DNA of 64,000 nucleotides from Megascapheus bottae (Eukaryota; Chordata; Mammalia; Rodentia; Geomyidae): contig JANJXV010000024.1 in assembly GCA_024803745.1 (NCBI GenBank), positions 14,648,927 to 14,712,926 on the forward strand, read 5' to 3'. Shown here one piece after another: positions 22,301 through 34,300 of this stretch. The translations under genes were made by a program, and so were the position numbers. The stretch's first letter is position 1. Every line of letters starts with the position of its first letter. The notes beneath the pieces were generated by a model, which saw only the letters and a program-made list of their open reading frames with translations, did no database searches and had not been told where the DNA came from.

Positions 22301-25300
22301 CAGACACTGGGCCATTGAGAAGCATCATGGAGGCGGGGAGGAATCTGTCCCTCCCTGAATCCCTGCTGACACTCATGGGATTTTCTGTCTCTGATTCCTA
22401 CCTGGAACACCTCACAGCTCCATGAGGGGCATCTTCATGACCCCAACATGTAAATTGAGGTAGGTAGGCTGTGGTTCTCACACCATTCTCTCTGCCTGAA
22501 AGTCTTCCCCAGAGGACCTTTAGAACTAGGGTAATGCCTCAGAGGTGTCCCTCAAATAGAAGTGACACAGGTCTTTGAGTCTCAGCTGCATTGGAGCAAT
22601 TCCACTGATGGTGTCATCCACCATCATTGCTCCTCATGGCAACTTGAATCTGACTTTCCTCATCTCATGGTCCCTTCTCTTTCTGCCCTTCCATCTCATC
22701 TTCCAGGGCATATCTAACCCCATTAGCCTTATTCCAGTATAGTGCCTGCCACTCAGGGTTTACATGCAAATAAGTCAGGCCTGAACAAATCCACTTCTCC
22801 ATCTCTTCTTCCCTCAATGACAGATACCTCAGATTCCCACACATCCTGCTTCAGGGTGAAAACTACCCTGTAGGTGGATTCTCATAAGAAGTCAGGACCT
22901 GGCTACTTATACCTGCCATCTTAACTATGCAGGAGAATGAGACCTCTGAGCTGAGGTTCAAAAGCCAGCCCCAGCACTAAAATCAGTGACATTCTTATCT
23001 CCTATGAACCAGCAAAATGCTGGAAATGGAAGTGTGGCTGGAATGTTAAAGCACCAGTCATAAAGAGAAAAAGCTAAATGGAAATGCAAAACCCTGAGTT
23101 TCAGACCCAGTACTGGTACAAAAAAGTAAGAAAGGGTGGGGAGTTTTGCCTAGTGGCTTGCCTAGCATGCACAAAGCCCTGGGTTCGATTCCTCAATACC
23201 AAGTACATAGAAAAAGCCAGAAGTGGTGCTGTAGCTTAAGTGGTAGAGCTCTAGCCTTGAAAAAGCCCAAGGACAGTGCTCAGGCCCTGAGTTCAAGGCT
23301 CAGGACAGGCCAAAAAAAAAAAAGCAAAAAATATATGAAAAAAAAAAGATAATGAAAACACATATACTGAAAAAAAAAAAGCAAGAAGGAAAGAAGGGAG
23401 GGAAAAGGGAATTAGAGCAAGACTGTGGGGGATATAGTGGCATCTCCACCACCACTGTACTCCTTGGCCCGTGACCATCAGCCCAGAGTGCCCACTGCAG
23501 CCCCTGGGAAGCTTTGACCAAGTTAATAATACCCCACCTGCTAAGTGTGGTTGAGACAGTAGGGATAAGGCTCCAGGGGTTTTGGTCAGACTTCCAAGAG
23601 ATCCTGGCCTCATCAGGTTGGAAGTTCCCATGTACTATGAGGGCCAGCACAGAAATGAAGGCATTGGCTTTGTCTCCAAAAGCTTACTGGGCTGCAAAGA
23701 GGAGCAGAGCCCAAGGCGACCACTGAGCATAGTGCCAGGGGAAGCCACAGAAGCAATAGGTCAGGGACACACAGGGGCTGTGGGTCCCTTAAGAATTTGT
23801 CTGTGTGTTTGGAGAATTGCAAAGTGTGGGCAGGGCTCTGATTCTGAGAAAGGAGGTGGCTTGGTACAGTCAGGAGAAGGCAATGGAAGGAGATGTCTCC
23901 ATCAAAGAAGGCCATGACTGGAGAGAGACTGAGTAGGGGGTGGCCTCAATGAGGCTTGGCAGCATCTCACAGGGAGAGGGAGACTGGGATGGGCTCATAG
24001 GTGCTTTTTTTGTTTTTGTTTTTGAATTTTTCTTCAGAGAGGTGCTTTGGTTAGAGTGATCTCAGAGGAAAGGCAGGAGAAAGACTACAGGTCACAGCCA
24101 GGACATATAGAATGGGAAAGAGAAGCTGAGAATATACTGGTGGGTGATATCAGAATCAAGGGAAACAGAGCCACTGTTTGCCAAGCCTGTGTGCCTGGGG
24201 TTCAGGCCATTGGCAGGAATAGGTAGGAACGGGAGGTGCATAATTGGGGATGGAGAGCTTGGATGAATCACATGGAGATGGACAGACAAAACACATAGGA
24301 CACACATGGAGCGTCACATGGGCATACAGGTGGCTGTGGCCCTGGAGCTGGTCACAGAGGTAAGAGGTCCTCAGGGGAGTCACAGTCAAGGAAAAGTGGG
24401 CTTATTGAAGTCGCAACTGCCCTGGTATTGTCCATGCTGCCATCCAGAAGGATCTGGCCAGTTGACTGGCAGCGGAAGGACAGGGCTTCCTTAGGTCATG
24501 CTGTGATTTCCTCCCTTTTCACCTCTGCCGCAGGCAATTTCAGAGTCAGATGTTATGCCTGATACCTCGCTGGTGCCATCTGTGTGTCTAGTGACAGCCA
24601 GTGGCATCTAGAGGCAGACAGTCACTCAACAGCAGAGATAGGGAGGACCTCTGTGCCAGGTGGGAGAAATGTCTAACTTGCAGGCTTTCTGAGGCTCACT
24701 CAAACATTTCTATATCATTGGCTGCGGTTGATTTTTATCTCCCAAGACCATGGGTCTTCTGAGAGAACAAAACTGTAATCCCATGGTGGGGATAAATGAT
24801 ATTAAAACACTCAGTTTAATTAACCACGTATTTATCAAAAATATGAGAGGCATTTTTTGAGGTGATAAATGACTGTTAGTCAAAGGAAGGAAGGAAGAAT
24901 TGAAAGGAAGGAAATAGGGAAGGAAGGAGGGAGGACCAGAAGGCTGGAGGGAGAGAGGGAGAACTGGAAGAGGGAGAAAGGAGGTAGGGGAGTAGATTCT
25001 CATCAGAATATTCTAGGCCATTAGCTGTCTAGGAAGAATCCACCCCTCTGGGCTTCTGGCTTCCAAAAGCAGCCAGCACCCTGCTGTCATGAGTCTGAGA
25101 AGGTTAGTGGTGGGAAGTATGGCCGGGAACTTGTTAATGTCCCCACGTCCCCTGTAATCATAAAAGCGAGGAACTTCCTGAAGCCTGGCATCCCTTCAGA
25201 GATGGAATGGCCAGGCTGGAGCACTTGGGGACTGGAGTGAGACCCTCAGAGAGGCCAAGGTGGGAAGAATGGGATAGAAGGGCTGGGAGGTAGAATTGAG

Positions 25301-28300
25301 GGTACAGGGAGGAGGAGACGGTGGGAATGTCAGGCAGGATGTGAAACTGTGTGGAGAAAGGAGAGGTTGAAGAGTGAGGGTCTATGGTGGGAAGAGGGAG
25401 GGGCTGGGCTGGCTGAGTATACAGGGAAAACTCAGGGCATAGCAGTGAGATGAACAATTATGGACAATAAAGAAATGATACTAAAAAGAAAAAAATATGA
25501 TGTAACTTTCACCATCCCGTGCAGTAGCTGTTACTTTACAAAGGAAGAAACTGAGCCCCCCAAAGTTAAACAATGTGTCTAAGTTCTCCCTGGCAGACCC
25601 CAGGCACAAATCCCAGGAGTCTCGGTGGGATGCCCACATTCTTATCTCCTTACCACAACTCTCAGCCACATGGAGACATGTCAGTTTAAGGGCTAACACA
25701 AATTACCTGGAGCCCCACAGCCAGGCACAGCTGAGTCTGGATATGAGACCTGGTATCTCAGACTTCCAAGGCTGTGTGTTCACTCCCTAAGACAGGACTC
25801 CCTCAGGGAGTCCTGCCATACATTTCCCCAGGGGTCTAGTGGGACCTAGCAATGCTGTTGAAGTTTGTGGTGGCCAGGACTTACCATGAAGTAATAGAGC
25901 TGTGAGGAGCGGGCCATGAACTCTGGCCTACACACAGCCACACAGATCTCCACAAAGCCAGCGTGCTGGCTGGGTTTGGCTTCCCCCATCTCACACACGA
26001 TCCTGCAAGAGGAGAAAAGACATCCCATGAGCCACAGGATCCAGCTATGACCTGCCTAGCTCCTTTGTCATGCAGGAGATCTCAGGGTTGGCCAGAAGGA
26101 GACTGAAGGCACATACTCGTCCCTGCCAGGGCTCCTGCTTGGCTTTTCAGAACATGAGGAAATCTGCCAGGCTCTGATGGCTCTCAGTCTGTAATCTCAG
26201 CTACTCAGTAGGCTGAGATCTGAGGACTGAGTTATAAAGCCAGACCAGGCGGGAAAGTCTGTGAGATTCATCTCCAGTTAATCACCAGAAGAGTGGCACT
26301 GTGGCTCAAAGTGGTAAAGGGCTAGACTTGAGCTGAAGAGCTGAGCTCAGGGACAGTACTAGGCCTAGAATTCAAGCCCTATGACTGAAATAAATAAAAG
26401 AAAAGAAAGAAAAAAGAAAATGAGGGAACTCAAGGGAGTCTTGGGAAAGGGCCGCAGTGTTCTGACTCAGCTCACAACTCAGTGATTACCAAGAAGAGGG
26501 AAAAATGTTTAGGTGCAGAGTGAGGAGTTGAGCCACCCACAGCTCTTAGCAAGTCAACCCTAGAATTTGGAGCTGACCTCAAGTTCTCAGCTCCTCACTT
26601 GAGAACAGCTTGCTCTCGTAGGCAGCCTAACTTCAGTCTGGGCAGGAAGATGCTGTGTGTATTTGTAAGGAAATGTGTGATACAAATACCCCATTTCACA
26701 TGTGAATTATCTGAGGTATGGAGAAGGTAGTCTTCTTCATCCACATGCATAAGGTCAGTGTTTGTGGATCCCACCAACCAGGGAGCAAAATTATCCCCCC
26801 ACAAATGGTATCTGTGTAGAATGTATGTGGACATTTTCCTTGTCATTATTCCCTAAACAATATAGCATAAAAACTACTACTAGTATTTCCATTGATGTAA
26901 GCATTATAAATCAAGTAGAGAGGATTGAAGGCACAAGTTTTATGTAAATTCTTGTCATTTTATAGAAGGGACATGAATATCAATCGATTTTAGTATCTGA
27001 GAGTTCGTGAAACCAATTCCCTGAGGAAAATGAGATACCTTTGCATTTCCATACCTGTTTATTTAATTCATTTATTTACTTTTTGGAGTTCATTTTGATA
27101 ATATTATTTTATAGGATCAGATACACACAGGCACTGTGCCTTGTGCTCCTCTCGTAAGAGTATCCTCCTTTGATCATACTGTGCGTGAATTCCTAGAGTA
27201 TCAGTATATTTTATATGTATCTATGCAAATACAAATGTCATCATATGTATTCATGTGTGAAATTATGTATAAACTGTGTACGTATACATCCATGTGTGTG
27301 TACATAAGCAATACATACACAGAAAAAACATACTTTTTAAGATAAAAGTAAAACACAACATATTCACTGTTCTAAATAGTTGCTTTTACCCCATAATACA
27401 GCATAGACTTTCCTTTCTATTATTCTACATTGCTCTACTTAATTCTTTCTAACAGCTTGGCAATATTTTGCACTATGACTAAACCATCATCTTCCTATTG
27501 ATGGGTATTTGTTTATCCTGACTTTCCTTCCACTTCAAGTAACACAGACAAATGAACCAAATCACATACATATTTCTGAAGCATATATATATATACAGTA
27601 TATATATGCTATATATACTATATATATGATATATATACTATATTTGTGATATATATACTATATATATGATATATACTATATATATAGAGAGTGTATATAT
27701 ATATATATATATATATATGTAATAGACTCGGACATGTATCTCAGTGGAAAATGTCACTCAATGGCTGGCCAGCATATGTGGTCGCTACCCCCAAATGCAA
27801 CCCCATCATAAATTGAGGAACATCTGTGGAGTAATTCATTGAGTTGATGAGTTCTCTATTTTTAGACATACAATTTGCTTCTGGATTTTTGCTACTATGA
27901 ATAAAGCTGAAATAAGCATTATTGCTTATAAACAGTTGAGCCGTCTAGTTATTTAGGGAATGGTATAGAAGTATGGTGGTAGCTAAACTATAGAAATTTT
28001 TAGTTTGTTTAATTTTTATGGGATAAGACCTTACTCTATAGCCCAGGCTGGTCTTTAATTCAAGATCCTCATGCCTCTGCCTGCCTCGTACTGAGATCGA
28101 AGTTACTTCTCATGTCTGCGTGCCTTCCCATTCTGCCTCCCTGGACAAGGACATTTAAAAAGCATTCTCCATTTCTTGCTTGCTTGTCTTTGTTTTTGTT
28201 TTTGTTTTTTTGTGGGTTGTGGGTATTGAACTTGGTCTGGGTGCTGTCCTTGAGCTCTTCAGCTAAAGGTACTACCTACCCCTGGGCCTGAGCTCTTCAG

Positions 28301-31300
28301 CTCAAGGCTACAGCCCATACCCTGAGCCACAGCCCCACTTCCCACTTTCTAGAGGTTAATTGGAGATAAGAGACTCAGGTCCTTTTGTGCCCAGGCTGGC
28401 TTTTAATCTTTCTCCTCAGATCTCAGCTTCCTGAGTAGCTAGGATTAGAGGCATAAGCCATCACACCCAGCTATAAATCAGAATATCTGTAGGATTTGAA
28501 CCTGCATGATGAAACCCCAAAAGGATTTCTAGTCTACCGCCTTAACTACTCTCCATTCTTTTTTTTTTTTTTTGCCAGTCATGGTGATGGAACTCAGGGG
28601 CTCAGCACTGTCCTTGGGTTTTCCTCAAGGCTAGTACTCTACCACTTGAGCCACAGAACCACTTCCAGCTTTATTCTATGTGTGTGGTACTGAGGAATCA
28701 AACCCGGGTATTCATGCATGCTAGGCAAGTACTCTACCACTAGGCCAAACTCCTAGCCCTCGCTATTCTTTTAATTTATATTTCACATGACTTTCAGTTC
28801 TTCGAACATGAATTTTACATTTGTGTTCTTTGCTTGTTTTGTGACATCTGCCATTTATTTTTAAAGCTTCTGTATCTGTTTAGAAAAAAGTATCATCTAT
28901 TAACTGTGATAAGGCCTAAGTATTCTGAACTTATCATTCATATTTTTACTTTGCTTACAATGATTTTTACCCCAAGACCCTAATCTTTTCCTTTATATTG
29001 TCTTCTTTTGCAGTTATACTTGGAATACATTCACCTTCCTGAAACCAAATACATTTTCTCCTCTTTTCACAGTTTTGTATTTTATACTTGCTTTTTTAAT
29101 CCATCTGGGATTTATTTGGGGTGTATAATCTGAAATATAAATTTGATAATCTCCTTTTCCCCGGAGTTAACTAACACCATTTATTGGACAATCTTGCCTT
29201 TCCTTGTTGATTTGCATGTTACCTTCATTGCATACTAAGATTCTTTTCCTGATTCTTCTATCATTCTACAGACTTACTATTTTAATTATGTGGCTTTATA
29301 CAACACTTTTGATGATTGTTCAAATAGGTCTAGAGTAGATGTGTCTTAAACTTTCCAATTCATAGTGCAACAGTCTACTTCTTTGGTTTGACTCTTTGAG
29401 GAAGGTGTGAGAAAGTTGTAGAAGCCATGGAGATTTCTTTTGTAATGGGGGATTGAGGAACCCATGAGGTGAGCATCCTACTAAGATTTGAGCTTTTCTT
29501 AAGTCATCCCATCTCTTATGAGTACCTTGGAAAGACCCAGGAAGAATCAAGGACAACAATTCCAATATTTCAGACTTAACTATATTCCCAGGAGACTCAG
29601 CAAATGGAAAAGCCAAGGGCACTTGCTACTTAAGAGAGCCTTACCAGTAGCCCATGCCTTATGCACACAGGAGAGGTAACAAGGTTGCATACCCGGAGGA
29701 ACAGTAAGATGGTATGGAATAAGAGTCCACTGTGCTGGCAAGCATTTCTTAGTTGTGTTTGTTGGGCTGGAAAATAGTGCTTACTTATTTACAAGGCAAT
29801 ATATGACTTCTGAATCTCATCACCTGCCTGGGTTTAGAGGTCAAGGCCACCTGTTGAATGACCTTCCCCTGGATTATGTGTACCAGTAGACTTTGCAAAG
29901 ATAAAAGTAACTTGAAGTCCCCAAAGGATTCAGAAGAGGGTGTGATCAGCTTCGGATGGGGTATGTACTTGTAGGGTGCTAGAGACAACTGAGAAAGCTG
30001 AGTGCACACTTGTTTGACCTTGCTTTGCTTCACCTCTACTCCTTTGCCTCAAGGAAGTTTCAATCACTTTTCTCCTTACTCTCGGCCATGCCCTTTTCCT
30101 CATTCTATGTCCCCAGTATGGGACACTGGTCATTGGTTTCAGAGGGTGGGGAATAATGCAGGTTCCCCTTGCATACTGTAAAAATTCTAGGGACATTCTC
30201 TTTTCCCTGTCACAGCTTTGAGACTGTCTATTAGGATCATGGAGTTGTTTATACAGGTTGAGCCATCCCTAATCAGCAAATTTCAAATCTGAAACTTTTG
30301 AAATATGGACATAACACCATAAATGGAAAATTATATGCCATGAAATTTAGGTTCTTGCCCAGAATTATTAAAAGTATGAAATCACCTCCAGTCTATGTGT
30401 AAAAGGTATATAAGGAATATAAATGAATCTTGCTTTAGACTTCAGACTCAAGTTATCTGATTATATATACACATATATTCCAAAGTCTGGTGGGAGTGGG
30501 AATCCCTAATTCGAAACACTTCTGGTTCCTGACATTCCAGATAAAGGAGAATCAGCCTGTAGAGCTATAGCATGCCTTCCGTCCTGCTCTTCACTTACTG
30601 TTCTGCAGGGATGTAGCCATCTACCAACGGGCTGCATTCCACACCAGCCACCTTGACATGGGAGGCGATGTCCCGGAATTCCAGGCCCAGGTTCTCCCCT
30701 CGGATGGTAACCTTAGTGCCCCCTTCCCGAGGGCCTGTCACTGGGATTATCTGCAAGGAGGAAGAGAAGTGATTGTACAGGCCAACAGAAGCACCAACAC
30801 TTGCTGAAGGGCCAGAGCAGCGCTGCTTTCTTCACCGTCGGTGTTCAATTCTTGAGTAGGTCTGGGGCTCTCAATAATCGGCCAAGACTTTAAACTGTGT
30901 GTATAGATGGTCTTAGAAACCCTGTTCGCAGGTCCCGTGGATCACCCCATCTCACAGAAGAAGAAGGTGACTGCAGGATGACTGATGATCCATAAACTGT
31001 TGGGATGAAAGCCTCCAGCCGTCTCCTGTGTTGGCTTCCCTCTCTATAAGACCTTCCCTCAACCTGTAGCGCTCTTCTCCTAGGATTATCCTGCCCCTTT
31101 TTGGAGAGCCTTATCAAATGTTACTTGCTATAACTGGAATTCCAAGATCCCTTCTTTTGTTCCTTATATGATAATATTTATTCCTTTTTTTTTTGGCCAG
31201 TCCTGGGCTTGAACCCAGGGCCTGAGCACTGTCCTTGGACTTTCTCAAGGCTAGAGCTCTACCACTTGAGCCTCAGCACCACTTCTGGCTTTTTTCTATG

Positions 31301-34300
31301 TAGGCAAGCACTCTACCACTAAGCCAAACTCCCTGCCCCAATAATATTTATTCTTGTCTGATTCCGTATCGTTTCCACTCTGGCATCTCTTCTTTTCACC
31401 TAAGCCTTTAAGTACAGGGACATGTTCTTGTGGCTTTGTCAGGGGAAACACCGAATTTATAGTATGAGCTATAACTCTGTTGGAAACCACATCTATTTAA
31501 GCATCTTTCTAGAGCTGTAGAGGTATTGTCATGGCCTTTGCCCCCATTACTTGGCTTGTTTTCATTTAATTTATTCTCTACCTTGATGCACTGGTCAGCA
31601 TGCCTCTCCTTCCCTCTTACAGTGTCACCACTGGCCTTACAATTATGAAAAGAACATTAGTTCTTAGTAACCCAGGGCCTGTGCTGAGCTAGGAGTTGCA
31701 GGCAGTGCCCACAAGCCAATGACTACTTCCCACATTCTACACATCAAAGAAGGACTCTTTCCTTCACCTCGTTCTCTATGTCCTTGCACTTGCATCATGG
31801 CCCATGGGGGATCAGAAAGGCAGGAGCCTCTAGCCTTTCCCAGTGTGTCCTCTGGCCTTTCTCAGCAAGGGTCTCTGATCTCCATCCTGAGGTAGAAGTT
31901 GAGGGAGCAAAAATGCAGTAGGCTGGGCTTCTCCTTAGGGAAGTTTTACAGGGAGAAACTGCTCACCTGCAGCGGTCTAGCTGTCTCTTGCCTCTGGAAC
32001 ATCCTGTCTGTGGGCATGAGTATTTTGAGAGATGAAAGGGTTCCTGTAATAGTGGAAAAACTACTGCCTTGAAGGTATAGGCCCACTTCTGAATGGGGCA
32101 AGTGGGCAGATGTGGAGAAAGCAGAGAGAGGGGTCCATTTTCCCTAATGCCTGCCCAGATGGACAGCCAGTCCCAATGTACCCCTAACACCTGGCAGCAG
32201 GTGAGTCCAGCATGAGATTTCAGCTCTGGCTTGTCATCTTATGAAAGTAGTTTTATCTCTGGCCCAGTCTTGATACTCCAGAGGGCTAATGCTAATATGG
32301 AGAGCAGTAAATAGACTTTCATACACGGAAATGTGTTCAATTTGATACCTCCTCCCTGTGGTTTTCTTGGACTTCAGCCAAAAAGAAAACAAACTGGGCC
32401 CAGCACACCATGAGCTGCCATGTGCTGTGATCCCAGGGATGGCTTCTCGTGAAGGACATGGGGACAGAAGTTCTACGGACAAAGTACAGAAGTACAAATG
32501 GCCTGTGTCAGGGCCTGGTTACAGAGCTAGGGGCAGTGGTTAGAGCACTGTCCAACTGCCCTCTTATTCCAGGTCTATAGATTAAATCTTCCAACACATT
32601 TCCCCAGTCAAAAATTTCTGTATAGAACTTTCTCCATGCAGGAAACTGAAATAGGGGCCAGGAGAAACTTCAAGACAACCAAAAAGGTAGACAGTGAAGA
32701 GGCCTGGGTGTGAGACACATTTTGAGGCCCACCTTGAGGTGGAGCACCTTGTCCTTTGATGGTCCCCATTTTGTAAGTGGGATGATAAAGTTTCTTTTCT
32801 TCTTTTTCTTTTTTTTGTGGAACATGGGGCTTGAACTAGGCCTGGGCACTGTCCCTGAGCTCTTCAGCTCAAGACTACAGCCCATACCCTTGATCCAAGC
32901 TCCATTTTCTGTTTTCTAGAGGTTAATTGGAGATAAGAGTCTCAGGTCCTTTTGTGCCAGGCTGGCTTTGAACCTTGATCCTTAGATTTCAGCCTTCTGA
33001 GTAGCTAGTGTTACAGGCGTGAGCCACCGTGCTCAGCCATGGTGAAGGTTCTTAATCCAGGACTCAGAAGACCTGAGAGTCAATATCATTTCCATCACAA
33101 TCTGGTTTTGGTAGTCCTGAGGATTGAACTCATGACCTTCCTCATGCTAGAGGAGGTAATCTATCATTAAGCAACATCTCTCACCCTTCTTTACCCTCTG
33201 GGTAGAGCAAACACTTAAGTCTGAACACTGGGAAAGGGCGATAATAACGTTTGCTTTGGTAGGCATGCTGGGCTGAATTATGTTCCTCCTCAGATTCATA
33301 TGTGGAAGTTTCAAGGAAACCTAGGCTCTCAGAATGTGGCCTTGTGTGGAGATAGGTCTTTACAGAGGCCATAATGAATTCATGAGGTCATTAGGGTGAC
33401 CTTTAATCCAACATGATGGTGGTATTCTCATAAAAATAAAATAATGGGCCATTGGAACACTTGGAGACATTTACAGAAGGAAGGCAATGAGAGGACACAA
33501 GGGGAGAAGACAGCCATCTGCAGGTCAGGGATCCAGGCCACACTATTTCTTTCCTCAGGAGGAACTGTGGAGTTGTGAGCATGTGCATCTGAGGTATACA
33601 TCACCTGGTTTGAGGTACTGTATTCCTAGTGGCCCTGGGAACCTAATAGAACAGGACTGCTGAGGAAGATACCATGGATACATGTATTGTGTCCGCCACT
33701 GCTAGACATCAGAGAATAGATCTGTACACTGTACCAAGCTGAGTACCAGTTTGTTCTCACTAATTACAAAGCCGAAGAAGGCTGCAGTGCTGTCATATCA
33801 GGCGATGCCCCAGCCCCGGACAAGATGTGGCATGGCTCAAGAGCCTGGAGTGCGCGGCTAGGCCAGCTCAGGCTTACCTCTGTGATGCGTGGATTTGTGC
33901 ACTTGCTGTTGGCACCTGACAGCTCTAACCACCGGCTCTCGTGGGCAGGACAGTGTTGACGAAGGGTGCATTGTCCTGGGCTCTGGCACCAGCCACATTC
34001 AAAGTCTGGGTCAGCCTTGAGGCACAGCCCACAGCTCTCACGCATCGCCCCACACTTGTAGAGGTAAACTGAAGAAGACAAGGGCAAGAAATGCTGGGAT
34101 GGGAGGTGCTTAGAGCAGTCAGTGACTAAGACGAGTTCCAACCTGGGTTGCTGAGATGATAACGTTAAAGAGCAACTTGGATTCCCTTTGCCACTGTGAC
34201 TCAGGGAAGACTGGAAAGGACTTTGGGCTGGAGGAAAACAAAATGGGGAGTCTGTGTGTCTCCACTCAGACTCAGCTGTCAAGCCAGACACTGGTGGCTC

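Larger units (their letters stand above)
20339..25884 (-). other. Intron e9-e10
   Basis: 5,546 bp. It has a MIR, an AT-rich possibly conserved stretch (21655-21790), SINEs at 21804-21996 and 22890-23328, purine-rich tracts (23380-23420 and 24880-24985), another MIR and a palindrome near the e9 donor. The intervals 22000-22880 and 23430-24880 show nothing I can name. Confidence 0.8.
26003..30598 (-). other. Intron e8-e9
   Basis: 4,596 bp, the most transposon-dense intron: SINE, MER2, a minus-strand L1 fragment broken by nested SINEs, and a Tigger-like element with terminal inverted repeats. 29345-30245 holds nothing recognisable. Confidence 0.85.
30751..33877 (-). other. Intron e7-e8
   Basis: 3,127 bp. 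It contains an ID-type SINE, a dimeric SINE, an ID-like scrap and an MaLR LTR. 31345-32785 is unassigned. Confidence 0.8.

Noticed and set aside
23128..23200. Possible tRNA gene because of clear A and B box motifs
   Set aside because: The sequence belongs to an ID-type SINE that recurs several times in the window. It has no cloverleaf that I can complete and is followed by another SINE module and poly(A).
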